Shown here one piece after another: positions 36,751 to 46,262 of a stretch of 64,000 bases of DNA. The notes beneath the pieces were generated by a model, which searched no databases, was not told the origin of the DNA, and saw only the letters and a program-made list of their open reading frames with translations. The translations under genes were made by a program, and so were the position numbers. Each line of letters opens with the position of its first letter. The first letter of the stretch is position 1. Source of the stretch: Bradyrhizobium forestalis (GTDB lineage: Bacteria > Pseudomonadota > Alphaproteobacteria > Rhizobiales > Xanthobacteraceae); contig NZ_PGVG01000025.1 in assembly GCF_002795245.1 (NCBI RefSeq), positions 1 through 64,000 on the forward strand, in the 5' to 3' direction.

Positions 36751-37596
36751 ATGAACCCGATTTACGCACGCCGCCGCCGCAAGGACATCGTCATCCGCGG
36801 GCTCTGCATTGGCGCCGCCGCCTTTGGCGTCACCTGGCTCGCGCTGATCCTGATGACTCTGCTCTACAACGGCCTGTCCGGCCTGAACCTCCAGGTCTTC
36901 ACCGAGAACACGCCGCCGCCGGGCTCGACCGAGGGCGGCCTGCTCAACGCCATCGTCGGCTCGCTGATCATGACCGTGCTCGGCGTCGGCATCGGCGCGC
37001 CGCTCGGCCTGTTCGCCGGCACCTATCTCGCCGAGTACGGTCGCAACGACAAGCTGACCTCGGTGATCCGTTTCATCAACGACATCCTCTTGTCGGCGCC
37101 CTCGATCATCATCGGCCTGTTCATCTACGGCGCGGTGGTGGTGCCGATGCGCGGCTTCTCGGCGATCGCAGGCAGCCTCGCGCTCGCCGTCATCGTGATC
37201 CCGGTCGTGGTGCGCACCACGGAAGACATGCTGCTGCTGGTGCCGAACCCGCTGCGCGAAGCCGCCAGCGCACTGGGCTTGCCGCGCTCGCTGGTGATCA
37301 AGCGGATCGCCTATCGCGCCGCGCGCTCCGGCCTCATCACCGGCGTGCTGCTCGCCACGGCCCGCGTCGCCGGCGAGACCGCGCCGCTGCTGTTCACGGC
37401 GCTGTCGAACCAGTTCTTCAGCCTGAGCCTGAACAAGACGATGGCCAACCTGCCGGTCACCATCAACAACTTCGTGCAGAGCCCCTACGCCTACTGGAAG
37501 CAACTCGCCTGGAGCGGCGCGCTGCTGATCACCCTGACCGTGCTTGCCCTGAACATTGGCGCGCGCATCATTGGCGCCGAGAGGACTGCAAAATGA
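36751..37596 (+). CDS. pstA: Phosphate ABC transporter permease PstA
   Basis: A 281-residue inner-membrane permease. Family motifs include [21 protein letters not shown] and [42 protein letters not shown]. It starts one base after the pstC stop and overlaps pstB by four bases. It pairs with PstC. Confidence 0.92.
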   Translation: MNPIYARRRRKDIVIRGLCIGAAAFGVTWLALILMTLLYNGLSGLNLQVFTENTPPPGSTEGGLLNAIVGSLIMTVLGVGIGAPLGLFAGTYLAEYGRNDKLTSVIRFINDILLSAPSIIIGLFIYGAVVVPMRGFSAIAGSLALAVIVIPVVVRTTEDMLLLVPNPLREAASALGLPRSLVIKRIAYRAARSGLITGVLLATARVAGETAPLLFTALSNQFFSLSLNKTMANLPVTINNFVQSPYAYWKQLAWSGALLITLTVLALNIGARIIGAERTAK

Positions 37597-38414
37597 GTGA
37601 GATGTCTGTTTCCGTCAGCGCGCCGACCGTTCATCCCGGCTCGCAGCCGCTGCCCGAGGCGCCCGCCAAGGTCATCGCGCGCAACCTGAATTTCTATTAC
37701 GGTGAGCACCACGCACTGAAGAACATCAATCTGGCGCTCGGCACCAATCGGGTCACGGCCTTCATCGGCCCGTCGGGTTGCGGCAAGTCGACCCTGCTGC
37801 GCATCTTCAACCGGATGTACGATCTCTATCCGGGCCAGCGCGCCACCGGCCAGCTGCTGCTCGATCACACCAACATTCTCGACCCCAAGCTCGATCTCAA
37901 TCTGTTGCGGGCGCGGGTCGGCATGGTGTTCCAGAAGCCGACGCCGTTCCCGATGACGATCTACGAGAACATCGCCTTCGGCATTCGTCTGTATGAGAAG
38001 ATCTCGAAGTCGGAGATGGATGACCGCGTCGAGAAGGCGCTGCGCGGCGGCGCGCTGTGGAACGAGGTCAAGGACAAGCTCAATGCCTCCGGCCTGTCGC
38101 TCTCCGGCGGCCAGCAGCAGCGCCTCTGCATCGCCCGCACCGTTGCGGTGCGGCCCGAGGTGATCCTGTTCGACGAGCCCTGCTCGGCGCTCGATCCGAT
38201 CTCGACCGCCAAGGTCGAGGAGCTGATCCAGGAATTGTCCGAGAACTACACGATCGCGATCGTCACCCACAACATGCAGCAGGCGGCGCGCGTCTCCGAC
38301 AAGACCGCCTTCATGTATCTCGGCGAGCTGATCGAGTTCGACGATACCAGCAAGATCTTCACGTCGCCGAGCGACCGGCGCACGCAGGATTACATCACCG
38401 GCCGGTTCGGCTGA
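37593..38414 (+). CDS. pstB: Phosphate ABC transporter ATPase PstB
   Basis: A 273-residue ATPase with Walker [10 protein letters not shown] (about residue 54), signature [12 protein letters not shown] and Walker [14 protein letters not shown]. The ATPase drives phosphate import through PstCA and also signals phosphate status to PhoR through PhoU. The start overlaps the pstA stop. Confidence 0.93.
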   Translation: MSEMSVSVSAPTVHPGSQPLPEAPAKVIARNLNFYYGEHHALKNINLALGTNRVTAFIGPSGCGKSTLLRIFNRMYDLYPGQRATGQLLLDHTNILDPKLDLNLLRARVGMVFQKPTPFPMTIYENIAFGIRLYEKISKSEMDDRVEKALRGGALWNEVKDKLNASGLSLSGGQQQRLCIARTVAVRPEVILFDEPCSALDPISTAKVEELIQELSENYTIAIVTHNMQQAARVSDKTAFMYLGELIEFDDTSKIFTSPSDRRTQDYITGRFG

Positions 38415-38425
38415 GGAGACGGAAT

Positions 38426-39142
38426 ATGGGTTCTGAACATACCGCAAAGGCTTTCGACACCGACCTCCAGGAGCTCACCCGCCTGGTCGCCGAGATGGGC
38501 GGCATCGCCGAGCGCATGATCGTCGATTCCGTCGACGCGCTGATCCGCCGCGACGTCGCGCTCGGCCAGCGCGTCGTCGCCACCGACGCCGAGCTCGACA
38601 CGCTGCAGAGGAAGATCGAGGAGCGCGCCGTGCTCACCATCGCCCGCCGCCAGCCGATGGCGGTCGACCTGCGCGAGATCGTCGGCGCCATGCGCGTGGC
38701 GACCGATCTCGAGCGCATCGGCGATCTCGCCAAGAACATGGGCAAGCGCGTCGCGGCGCTGGAGACCGATTTCCATCCGCTGAAGCTGTTCCGCGGCCTG
38801 GAACACATGACCGACCTCGTGCAGCAGCAGGTCAAGTCGGTGCTGGACGCCTATGCCGCGCACGATCTGCCGGCGGCGATGGCGGTGTGGAAGGGCGACG
38901 AGGAGGTCGATGCCATCTGCACCTCGCTGTTCCGCGAGCTCCTCACCTACATGATGGAGGATCCGCGCAACATCTCGTTCTGCATCCACCTGATGTTCTG
39001 CGCCAAGAACATCGAGCGGATCGGCGATCATGCCACCAACATCGCCGAGACCGTGTTCTATATGATCGAGGGCCAGGCGATCACCGACAAGCGGCCGAAG
39101 GGCGACATGACGACCTTCGCCACGACGGTGCCGAATACCTAA
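38426..39142 (+). CDS. phoU: Phosphate signalling protein PhoU
   Basis: A 238-residue helical protein. The PhoU repeats are seen in the two halves (residues ~10-115 and ~120-225) with the signature DLERIGDLAKNMGKR and NIERIGDHATNIAET metal-cluster helices. PhoU links the Pst transporter to PhoR and represses the Pho response under phosphate excess. The ATG at 38426 follows a GAGGAGACGGAAT sequence and lies 11 bases after the pstB stop. Confidence 0.93.
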   Translation: MGSEHTAKAFDTDLQELTRLVAEMGGIAERMIVDSVDALIRRDVALGQRVVATDAELDTLQRKIEERAVLTIARRQPMAVDLREIVGAMRVATDLERIGDLAKNMGKRVAALETDFHPLKLFRGLEHMTDLVQQQVKSVLDAYAAHDLPAAMAVWKGDEEVDAICTSLFRELLTYMMEDPRNISFCIHLMFCAKNIERIGDHATNIAETVFYMIEGQAITDKRPKGDMTTFATTVPNT

Positions 39143-39156
39143 GGAGCGACGACAAC

Positions 39157-39864
39157 ATGGGCGCACGCATTATGGTGGTTGAGGACGAGGAAGCTCTCAC
39201 CGAGCTTCTCCGCTACAACCTCGAAGGCGACGGCTATGACGTCGAGACGGTGATGCGCGGCGATGACGCCGACACCCGCCTCAAGGAGCACATTCCCGAT
39301 CTGATCGTGCTCGACTGGATGCTGCCGGGCCTGTCAGGTATCGAGCTGTGCCGGCGGCTTCGTACCCGCCCCGAGACCAAGCAGCTGCCGATCATCATGC
39401 TCACCGCGCGCGGCGAGGAGAGCGAGCGGGTGCGGGGACTTGCGACCGGCGCCGACGACTACATCGTCAAGCCGTTCTCGGTGCCGGAGCTGCTGGCGCG
39501 TGTGAAGGGCCTCTTGCGGCGCGCCAGCCCCGAGCGGCTCGCCACCGTGCTCGCCTATGGCGATATCGAGCTTGATCGCGACAAGCGCCGCGTGGCGCGC
39601 TCGGGCCGGCCGATCGATCTCGGCCCGACCGAATATCGCCTCTTGGAGTTCTTCCTGGAGCATCCCGGCCGCGTGTTCTCGCGCGAGCAGCTGCTCGACA
39701 GCGTCTGGGGCCGCGACATCTACATCGACGAGCGCACCGTCGACGTCCATATCGGCCGCCTGCGCAAGCTGCTCAATCTCGGCCGCGAGCAGGATCCGAT
39801 CCGCACCGTCCGCGGCGCCGGCTATGCGCTGGACGATCGCTTCGCGAAGGCGGAGCAGACCTAG
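39157..39864 (+). CDS. phoB: Phosphate response regulator PhoB
   Basis: A 235-residue OmpR-family regulator. The receiver domain has the acidic pair VVEDEE, the phosphorylated Asp in LIVLDWMLPG (about residue 53) and the Lys in DYIVKPFS. The C-terminal winged helix includes GPTEYRLLEFFLEHPGRVFSRE and RTVDVHIGRLRK. It is phosphorylated by PhoR and binds Pho boxes. AAGGAG lies about 11 bases upstream of the ATG. The gene closes the Pho locus, separated from phoR by the pst genes. Confidence 0.93.
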   Translation: MGARIMVVEDEEALTELLRYNLEGDGYDVETVMRGDDADTRLKEHIPDLIVLDWMLPGLSGIELCRRLRTRPETKQLPIIMLTARGEESERVRGLATGADDYIVKPFSVPELLARVKGLLRRASPERLATVLAYGDIELDRDKRRVARSGRPIDLGPTEYRLLEFFLEHPGRVFSREQLLDSVWGRDIYIDERTVDVHIGRLRKLLNLGREQDPIRTVRGAGYALDDRFAKAEQT

Positions 39865-39907
39865 GGCTTGCGAGCGTTGGTTTGGCGAGCTGCTGCCATA
39901 CGCTCAG

Positions 39908-40064
39908 TGTCGTCCCGGACGAGCGTCAGCGCAGATCCGGGATCCATAACCACAGGGCGTGATTGTTTTGCGAAAGGGTAACTCCGAGTCCCCGTAGCCA
40001 CAGCTTGCGGTCGCTATGGGTCCCGGATCTGCGCGCGCTTGTTGCGCGCTTGTCCGGGACGACA
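39908..40064. repeat. Family B repeat (copy 3)
   Basis: A 157-base element between phoB and gcrA. The outer arms TGTCGTCCCGGAC and GTCCGGGACGACA are perfect. The middle includes GGATCCATAACCACAGGGCG, matching the other copies. Confidence 0.8.
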
Positions 40065-40119
40065 TCGGATGTGTTGAGCCGTCATCGTGTGACGGCTGCA
40101 ATCAGCTAGATCAACAAAC

Positions 40120-40632
40120 TCACCGCGTGCCCGGCTTCACCGGCGCGCGACGGCGATCCGCTGCGGGCTGATAGGCCACGCGCGAATGTTGGGCGCAGTA
40201 GGGCAGGCCGGACAGCGCCTTGCCGCCACAGAAGAAGAAATCCGGGCTGGAGGGATCACCGACCGGCCAGTGGCAGGTCGCCTCGTTCAATTCCAGCAGT
40301 GACAGCCGCTGGCTCATCGGCACCACGTTGTCGTAGGTGACAGGTTCGGCCTCCACCTCGACCTCGAAGGCCTGCGCCAGCGCGGTATTGCCGCGCGCGA
40401 CGGGGCGCGTCACCCGCATCATGTGCTGCGCGGGCCGCGCCTTGCGCGGCCGGGGCGCTGCCGATGAAGGGCTCTTGGCGCGGCCGGACAGGCCGAGCCG
40501 GTGCACTTTGCCGATCACGGCATTGCGGGTCACATTGCCGAGCTCCGCCGCGATCTGGCTGGCCGAAAGTCCGGCCTCCCAGAGCTTTTTCAGCTGCTCG
40601 ACGCGATCATCGGACCAGGTCAAAACCGTCAT
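40120..40632 (-). CDS. gcrA: Cell-cycle regulator GcrA
   Basis: A 170-residue protein with the GcrA N-terminal helix-turn-helix (WSDDRVEQLKKLWEAGLSASQIAAELGNVTRNAVIGKVHRLGL), a basic linker (KSPSSAAPRPRKARP), and the conserved C-terminus with TCHWPVGDP and CGGKALSGLPYCAQHS. GcrA is an alphaproteobacterial co-activator that works with sigma-70 at methylated promoters of cell-cycle genes. It is divergent from argD across a 456-base gap. Confidence 0.92.
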   Translation of the reverse strand: MTVLTWSDDRVEQLKKLWEAGLSASQIAAELGNVTRNAVIGKVHRLGLSGRAKSPSSAAPRPRKARPAQHMMRVTRPVARGNTALAQAFEVEVEAEPVTYDNVVPMSQRLSLLELNEATCHWPVGDPSSPDFFFCGGKALSGLPYCAQHSRVAYQPAADRRRAPVKPGTR

Positions 40633-40955
40633 TGCACCCTTTCCCTCGCCGCGCGCCTGCCGTCCTGGGGCCTTCGCAGCGAATGCCTAAGCCTTGAAAA
40701 ACCCGTGCCGCCCGAATCCCTTAAGGCTCGCCGGGCGCAATCAAGGCGCCCGAACGTTTACGCCGGTACATGAGGACTCTTGGGATCAGAACCGCTGCAC
40801 GAGATGTCGTATCTGACAGGCCAAACGCTACAATATGGCGTGACTCCCGCGCAAGAGTCCGCCGACTCGCTTCCACATGTTCCGTGGTGAAAACCCCGCA
40901 AAATCGGCACCGCAAGACTACGGATTCAGCGTTTCGCGAGGCTTTCCGGGCGGCA

Positions 40956-40983
40956 TTGACACCCGTCTTGCCAAGCATAAGAT
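40956..40983 (+). promoter_or_regulatory. Promoter of the argD-argF-hslO operon
   Basis: TTGACA (-35) and TAAGAT (-10) are separated by 16 bases. The predicted start of transcription is about 40990, about 100 bases before argD. Confidence 0.6.
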
Positions 40984-40990
40984 AGTCCCA

Positions 40991-41015
40991 CGTGCCGCCC
41001 TTAAAAGGCGGCACG
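40991..41015 (+). promoter_or_regulatory. Stem-loop at the 5' end of the argD transcript
   Basis: CGTGCCGCC and GGCGGCACG form a perfect 9-bp stem with a CTTAAAA loop, followed by TTTCGTTTT. It looks like an intrinsic terminator placed just after the promoter, or a 5' mRNA-stabilising hairpin. The case for a conditional terminator (attenuator) is weak because no alternative pairing partner is obvious. Confidence 0.55.
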
Positions 41016-41088
41016 TTTCGTTTTCCGGGCCGGTCGATGGTGCGTTGCGCAATGCATGCGTCGCCGTCCGCAACATTCAAGTGACGTC

Positions 41089-42297
41089 ATGACCAACAGC
41101 GCCGCGCCGCATTTGCTCCCCGTTTTCGCCAGGGCCGACCTCGGTTTCGAGCGCGGCGAAGGCTGCTGGCTGATCGCGACCAATGGCGATCGCTATCTCG
41201 ATTTCACCTCGGGCGTGGCGGTGAATGCGCTCGGCCATTGTCATCCGCATCTGATCAAGGCGCTACAGGAGCAGGCGACCAAGCTCTGGCATATGTCGAA
41301 CCTGTTCCAGAGCCCGGACGGCGAGAAGCTCGCTGCGCGCCTGTGCAACGAGAGCTTTGCGGACTTCGTGTTCTTCTGCAATTCCGGCGCAGAGGCGCTG
41401 GAAGGCGTGATCAAGCTGGTGCGCCACCATCACTTCTCCAAGGGACATCCGGAGCGCTACCGCATCATCACCTTCGAGGGCGCCTTCCACGGCCGGACGC
41501 TGGCGACGCTCGCCGCCACCGGGTCTGCAAAATATCTCGAGGGCTTCGGACCGCCGATGGACGGGTTCGACCAGGTGCCACATGGCGACCTCGACGCCGT
41601 CAAGAAGGCGATCGGCCCGCACACCGCCGGCATCCTGATCGAGCCGATCCAGGGCGAGGGTGGTGTGCGTTCGACAACTCCGGCCTTCCTCAAGGCGCTG
41701 CGCCAGCTCTGCGACGAGAAAGGTCTGCTGCTTGCGTTCGACGAGGTGCAGACCGGCATGGGCCGCACTGGTGATCTCTTCGCCCACAGGCGCACCGGCG
41801 TCACGCCTGACGTGATGTCACTGGCAAAAGCGCTCGGCGGCGGCTTCCCGATCGGCGCGGTGCTGGCGACCGCAGAGGCGGCCTCCGGCATGGGGCCCGG
41901 CTCGCACGGCTCGACCTTCGGCGGCAATCCGCTCGCGATCTCGGCTGCGAACGCCGTGCTCGACGTCATGCTCAAGCCCGGCTTCTTCGACCACGTGCAG
42001 AAGATGTCGCTGCTGCTCAAGCAGAAGCTCGCCTCCGTGATCGACCGTCATCCCGATATCGTCAGCGAGGTGCGCGGCGAGGGCCTCCTGATCGGCATCA
42101 AGGCCGTGGTGCCCTCGGGCGATCTCGTTGCGGCGCTGCGCGCCGAAAAACTGCTCACCGTCGGGGCCGGCGACAATGTCGTGCGCTTCCTGCCACCCTT
42201 GATCGTCACCGAGGCGGAGATCGAGGACAGCGTCGGGCGGTTAGAGCGCGCCTGCACTGCGATCTCGTCCAGCCAGATCAAGCGGGCGGCAAGCTGA
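41089..42297 (+). CDS. argD: Acetylornithine aminotransferase ArgD
   Basis: A 402-residue PLP-dependent class III aminotransferase. The PLP lysine is in SLAKALGGG (about residue 246); other motifs are [11 protein letters not shown], the EPIQGEGG stretch and [12 protein letters not shown]. It makes N-acetylornithine from the semialdehyde and glutamate in arginine synthesis. It overlaps argF by one base of its stop codon, so the two are coupled. The ATG at 41089 begins the conserved MTNSAAPH... family start. Confidence 0.9.
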   Translation: MTNSAAPHLLPVFARADLGFERGEGCWLIATNGDRYLDFTSGVAVNALGHCHPHLIKALQEQATKLWHMSNLFQSPDGEKLAARLCNESFADFVFFCNSGAEALEGVIKLVRHHHFSKGHPERYRIITFEGAFHGRTLATLAATGSAKYLEGFGPPMDGFDQVPHGDLDAVKKAIGPHTAGILIEPIQGEGGVRSTTPAFLKALRQLCDEKGLLLAFDEVQTGMGRTGDLFAHRRTGVTPDVMSLAKALGGGFPIGAVLATAEAASGMGPGSHGSTFGGNPLAISAANAVLDVMLKPGFFDHVQKMSLLLKQKLASVIDRHPDIVSEVRGEGLLIGIKAVVPSGDLVAALRAEKLLTVGAGDNVVRFLPPLIVTEAEIEDSVGRLERACTAISSSQIKRAAS

Positions 42298-43232
42298 TGA
42301 GCAAGACGCCCAATAAAGCTCCAAGGCACTTTTTGGACATCAATGAGCTGCCGCTGTCGGAGCTCAAGAGCATGCTCGCCGCCTCCTCCGCCATGAAGGC
42401 GAAGCAGAAGGCGCATCAGCCGGTCAGGCCGCTCGAAGGCAAGACGCTGGCGATGATCTTCGAGCGTCCCTCGACCCGCACTCGCGTGTCGTTCGACGTC
42501 GGCATGCGCCAGCTCGGCGGCGAGGCGATCATGCTCACCGGCGCCGAGATGCAGCTCGGCCGTGGCGAGACCATCGCCGACACCGCGCGCGTGCTGTCGC
42601 GCTATGTCGATGCCATCATGATCCGCATCCTCAATCACGATGCGCTGCTGGAGCTTGCGGCCAACGCCACCGTGCCGGTCATCAACGGCCTGACGCGACG
42701 CTCGCATCCCTGCCAGGTGATGGCCGACCTCATGACCTATGAGGAGCATCGCGGCCCGATCGAGGGCAAGACAGTGGCCTGGACCGGCGACGACAACAAC
42801 GTGCTGGCGTCGTGGGCCCATGCTGCCGAGCGCTTCAAGTTCCAGCTCAACGTCGCAACGCCGCCAGAGCTCGCGCCGAAAAAGGCAATGCGCGACTGGA
42901 TCAAGACGTCGGGCGCGCCGATCGTGCTCGGCACCGATCCGGAAGCTGCCGTGCGCGGCGCCGATTGCGTCGTCACCGACACCTGGGTGTCGATGGGCGA
43001 CAAGGAGGGCGAGCACCGCCACAACGTGCTCAAGCCCTATCAGGTCAATGCCAAGCTGATGTCGCTGGCCAAGCCTGACGCGCTGTTCATGCACTGCCTG
43101 CCGGCTCATCGCGGCGAGGAGGTCACGGATGAAGTGATCGACGGCCCGCAATCGGTCGTGTTCGACGAGGCCGAAAACCGCCTGCATGCGCAGAAGGGCA
43201 TTCTGGCCTGGTGCTTTGACGCGGTGAAGTAG
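42297..43232 (+). CDS. argF: Ornithine carbamoyltransferase ArgF
   Basis: A 311-residue enzyme. The carbamoyl-phosphate site is [12 protein letters not shown] and the ornithine site includes [21 protein letters not shown] is the catalytic His-Pro-Cys-Gln region. It converts ornithine and carbamoyl phosphate to citrulline. It starts within the argD stop (ATGA overlap). The hslO gene follows after a dispersed repeat. Confidence 0.93.
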   Translation: MSKTPNKAPRHFLDINELPLSELKSMLAASSAMKAKQKAHQPVRPLEGKTLAMIFERPSTRTRVSFDVGMRQLGGEAIMLTGAEMQLGRGETIADTARVLSRYVDAIMIRILNHDALLELAANATVPVINGLTRRSHPCQVMADLMTYEEHRGPIEGKTVAWTGDDNNVLASWAHAAERFKFQLNVATPPELAPKKAMRDWIKTSGAPIVLGTDPEAAVRGADCVVTDTWVSMGDKEGEHRHNVLKPYQVNAKLMSLAKPDALFMHCLPAHRGEEVTDEVIDGPQSVVFDEAENRLHAQKGILAWCFDAVK

Positions 43233-43274
43233 GTATTGGCGCGTGTGAGGCGTTGCTGTCGCTCCACACGACGC

Positions 43275-43425
43275 TGTCGTCCCGGACAAGCGTAAGCGCA
43301 GATCCGGGACCCCTAGCCACAGGACGTGGTTTGGCGAAGACTCGCGGTTGCCAGCTCGCGCTACACGTCTCCCTGCGGTTGGGTCCCGGATCAGCGCTCG
43401 CTCCGCTCGCTTGTCCGGGACGACA
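43275..43425. repeat. Family B repeat (copy 4) between argF and hslO
   Basis: A 151-base element with outer arms TGTCGTCCCGGACAAGCG and CGCTTGTCCGGGACGACA. It separates argF and hslO, which are usually adjacent in alphaproteobacteria. Confidence 0.8.
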
Positions 43426-43492
43426 GCGCAATATGTGGTGACAGCTGCCCGCCCCCTTCCAATCCCCCACCTCCGACCCCAGATAGAGCGCC

Positions 43493-44500
43493 ATGGTTTC
43501 CCAATCCCCTGACATGAAAACCGGGCCTGAGGGCCCGGTTCGCGCACCATCGGCGGTTCCGATCGACGACGCTGTGCTGCCTTACGAAGTCGACGCCCTC
43601 GATGTGCGCGGGCGCCTGGTGCGGCTTGGTCCGACGCTGGACGACATTCTCACCAAGCACGATTATCCGGCACCGGTCGGCAAGCTGCTCGGCGAGGCCA
43701 TCGTGCTGGCGACGCTGCTCGGATCTGCGCTGAAGTTCGAGGGCCGCTTCATTCTTCAGGCCCAGACCGCCGGCCCGGTGTCGTTCCTGGTGGTGGACTA
43801 CAAGGCGCCTGACCATCTGCGCGCCTATGCCCGCTTCGATGCCTCGCGCTTGGGCACGGTGAAGGATTCCGGCACGCTGCTCGGCCGCGGTCATCTCGCC
43901 ATGACCATCGACCAGGGCCCCGATATGAGCCGCTACCAGGGCTTGGTCGCGCTCGACGGTGGCAGCCTGGAAGACGCCGCCCACGAATATTTCCTGCGCT
44001 CCGAGCAGATCCCGACCAAGGTGCGCCTCGCGGTCGGCGAGGAGTGGCGCAGTAGCGACGGCGGCAAGCATCGCTGGCGCGCCGGCGGCATGCTGATGCA
44101 GTTTCTGCCCAAGGCGCCGGAGCGCGCGCGGCAGGCCGATCTGCATCCGGGCGATGCGCCCGAAGGCGCCGAGGTGCACAACGTCGCCGAGGACGACGCC
44201 TGGGTCGAGGCGCGCTCGCTGATCGAGACCGTCGAAGACGTCGAGCTGATCGATCCCGAGCTCTCCGGCGAGCGGCTGCTGTTTCGCCTCTTCCACGAGC
44301 GCGGCGTGCGCGTGTTCAATCCGCAGGTTCTCGATGCGCGGTGCTCCTGCTCGCGCGATGCGGTCGCCTCGATGCTCAAGAGCTTCTCGCCTGACGACCG
44401 CGCCGCGATGGTCAAGGACGACAAGGTCGTCGTCACCTGCGAGTTCTGCTCATCGGTGTACCAGTTCACGCCGCACGAGGCGGGCGCGGCGGACGCGTAA
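43493..44500 (+). CDS. hslO: Redox-regulated chaperone Hsp33 (HslO)
   Basis: A 335-residue Hsp33 protein. The zinc-binding redox switch is at the C-terminus: the CSC pair in DARCSCSRD and the CEFC pair in VVTCEFCSSVYQF. Under oxidative stress the cysteines form disulfides and the chaperone becomes active in the cytoplasm. The chain ends in a typical HEAGAADA. The start ATG 43493 follows the argF-hslO repeat. Confidence 0.92.
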   Translation: MVSQSPDMKTGPEGPVRAPSAVPIDDAVLPYEVDALDVRGRLVRLGPTLDDILTKHDYPAPVGKLLGEAIVLATLLGSALKFEGRFILQAQTAGPVSFLVVDYKAPDHLRAYARFDASRLGTVKDSGTLLGRGHLAMTIDQGPDMSRYQGLVALDGGSLEDAAHEYFLRSEQIPTKVRLAVGEEWRSSDGGKHRWRAGGMLMQFLPKAPERARQADLHPGDAPEGAEVHNVAEDDAWVEARSLIETVEDVELIDPELSGERLLFRLFHERGVRVFNPQVLDARCSCSRDAVASMLKSFSPDDRAAMVKDDKVVVTCEFCSSVYQFTPHEAGAADA

Positions 44501-44512
44501 CAAGGCGCTGCC

Positions 44513-44573
44513 GTAGCCCGGGTGAGCCAACGGGGCGGCGCCTCGCGCCGACCCGTTGGCTCATCCGGGCTAC
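44513..44573. repeat. GTAGCCCGGGTGAGCC...GGCTCATCCGGGCTAC palindrome
   Basis: A 61-base, near-perfect inverted repeat (GTAGCCCGGGTGAGCCAACGGG with CCCGTTGGCTCATCCGGGCTAC) just after hslO. It is another dispersed palindrome type and may terminate hslO. Confidence 0.75.
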
Positions 44574-45313
44574 GAACTCAAGGAAGCTGTCGAGGCGTTG
44601 TCGCGCTTCATTCAATAGCGATGCGCCCAACGGATGGCGCGACGGCCTGTTTCGCCTCTTTGTCAATCCATCCGCCTGAAAATATTCCGCTTTACCGAAA
44701 TTCGGATTTATCGTATGTGTCGCCCATCCCGGCTCATCCTTGAGGGGCGATCATGTGGTCGTCATTGTCGCGAGCCGGGCTTGCGGTGGACGCAGCAGCG
44801 TCGTGTGCGAGATGTCAAGGGCAGGGCGGATTGCTCTCCGTGAGCCCAAAGGCTTCGTGCGGACGAGCGGCGCTGTCAGGTTCGTCTCGTCTGTAAGTTT
44901 CCGGCTCTGTCGACAGGGTCGGGAAAACTGCGGCGAAATGGCGGGCCGTGCGTACGGCAAAGCCGTGTGGTCTTGGCCGTCGTTGCTACGGCCAAGCGCT
45001 TGCGGAGGCGGCAGTCGCGTCAACCGGTGCGATGCTGGTGAATTCCGTGAGAGTGAGGGAGGCCAGAACGAACTCGGCTCCCGGGAGAGCGCGGCATAAG
45101 CCGTCCGACCATCGCGCAGGGAAGGCCGAGTGATGGCCACACCTGTATGCTGCTGTGCGGTTCTTTTGCGCTACCTTTCGCGCAGCGGACCGCGGGTGCG
45201 AGGTCCGCACCCGGTCTTCCCTGCGCCCTCTTGGATCGAGAGGGACGAAAGATGAAGCAAAGCTCGGGCGAATAAGCCGCGAGGATGAATATGCACGTCT
45301 GCGACCACACACT
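44574..45313. other. Gene-free stretch with a structured element (see 45114-45226)
   Basis: This 740-base part of the hslO-apaG gap has small open frames on both strands, but none has a good ribosome-binding site or family match. Several (for example 44948-45133, plus) read like degenerate coding text that I have seen as spurious ORFs in Bradyrhizobium-type genomes. Its right part folds strongly. Confidence 0.5.
45114..45226 (+). other. Structured element: closing stem with two mutually exclusive inner hairpins
   Basis: GCGCAGGGAAGGCCG (45114-45128) pairs with CGGTCTTCCCTGCGC (45212-45226) in 14 of 15 positions. Inside, GCGGACC/GGTCCGC (45185-45191 with 45202-45208) and GGGTGCG/CGCACCC (45194-45200 with 45206-45212) cannot form together. 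The layout looks like an RNA or a mobile palindrome rather than protein code. Type assignment is open. Confidence 0.45.
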
Positions 45314-45420
45314 CGCTGTCATCGCCCGGCTTGACCGGGCGATCCAGTACTCCGAGACGGCAGTGATTGAACCGAGAGGCCGCGGCGTACTGGATTCCCC
45401 GCCTGCGCGGGGAATGACAG
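45314..45420. repeat. Family C repeat (copy 3)
   Basis: A 107-base element with CGCTGTCATCGCCCGG...CCGGGCGATCCAGTAC and the core GAGAGGCCGCGGCGTACTGGAT, ending GGGGAATGACAG. It lies between the structured element and the apaG gene. Confidence 0.8.
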
Positions 45421-45503
45421 TGATGCTTGGAGGGCGAGCCGTCGCCCTCATACTCCGTCATTGCACAGCAATGACGACGTTGAGAATGCGCGCCTCACGC
45501 TCC

Positions 45504-45650
45504 TCTTGTGCCCCGGACGCAGCGCAGCGCGTCTTCAGCGGTGCGCTGCTGAGCCGGGGCCCATCTCGCCGCGCCCTTCGGTGTGGCCTTCTAGGTCCCG
45601 GCTCTGCGCAGCAACGCTCAACGCGTTGCTGCTTGTCCGGGACACGAGAG
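45504..45650. repeat. Family D repeat (copy 3) just before the apaG stop
   Basis: A 147-base imperfect inverted repeat with arms around TGCCCCGGACGCAGCG and CGTTGCTGCTTGTCCGGGACA. It ends eleven bases before the apaG stop codon and could act as a terminator. Confidence 0.7.
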
Positions 45651-45661
45651 CGAGCGCTGCC

Positions 45662-46066
45662 CTAATTCAACACCCGCTTGTTATCCGGGCTGTCCAGCGA
45701 GAACGACGGCACGTCGATCTCGAAGCGCTCGCCGGTTTCGCTGACCATCTGGTAGCGGCCGGTCATGAAGCCCGAGGCGGTCGAGAGCGGCACGCCGGAG
45801 GTGTATTCGAAGCGTTCGCCGGGGGCCAGGATCGGCTGCTCGCCGACCACGCCCTCGCCCTTCACCTCCTGCTGGCGGCCGGAGGCATCGGTGATGATCC
45901 AGTGCCGCGTCTTGAGCTGCACGGTCTCTTCGCCCGAATTGGTGATGACGATGGTGTAGGACCAGAAAAAGCGCGACCGGTCGGCCGACGACTGCTCCGG
46001 AACAAAGTTCGGCTCGACGGTCACTTCGATCTGGCGGGTCACGGCGCGGTACATGGTTGCCATCAT
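45662..46066 (-). CDS. apaG: ApaG-domain protein (DUF525)
   Basis: A 134-residue protein with the ApaG beta-sandwich pattern: VTRQIEVTVEP, SRFFWSYTIVITNSG, ARHWIITDASG-like (TRHWIITDASGRQQEVKGEGVVGEQP) and FEYTSGVPLSTASGFMTGRYQM. ApaG proteins bind or modify small phosphates and are often next to ksgA or met genes; the precise role is unsettled. Start candidates are 46064-46066, 46061-46063 and 46052-46054; the conserved part begins with MYRAVTRQ (46054). Confidence 0.82.
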   Translation of the reverse strand: MMATMYRAVTRQIEVTVEPNFVPEQSSADRSRFFWSYTIVITNSGEETVQLKTRHWIITDASGRQQEVKGEGVVGEQPILAPGERFEYTSGVPLSTASGFMTGRYQMVSETGERFEIDVPSFSLDSPDNKRVLN

Positions 46067-46262
46067 ACCGAAATCCGCCCCGGGAACCAAACGCCGCGGA
46101 CGGCTTTGGCGACATCGTCCCGCCAGAATTCGAGGGAAAGGACACCCCCAAGACATCCCCAAAGGAAGATATCCTTATGTGATCCGGCCGCTTTGCGAGA
46201 CGACAGCCGGACCATTACACTCCTTCAACGTCGCGATTTGCGGAAGGGTTTTTAGGCCCCCG

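Larger units (their letters stand above)
40633..41088. other. 456-base gap between divergent gcrA and argD, containing a promoter and a 5' hairpin
   Basis: No gene is supported. The right half holds a good promoter (40956-40983) and a stem-loop right at the predicted start of the argD transcript (40991-41015). The left half would hold the gcrA promoter. Confidence 0.55.

Noticed and set aside
44740-45133. Open frames on both strands in the hslO-apaG gap
   Set aside because: They overlap each other and the structured element, and have no ribosome-binding sites. They look like degenerate repeat text, so they were not called as genes.
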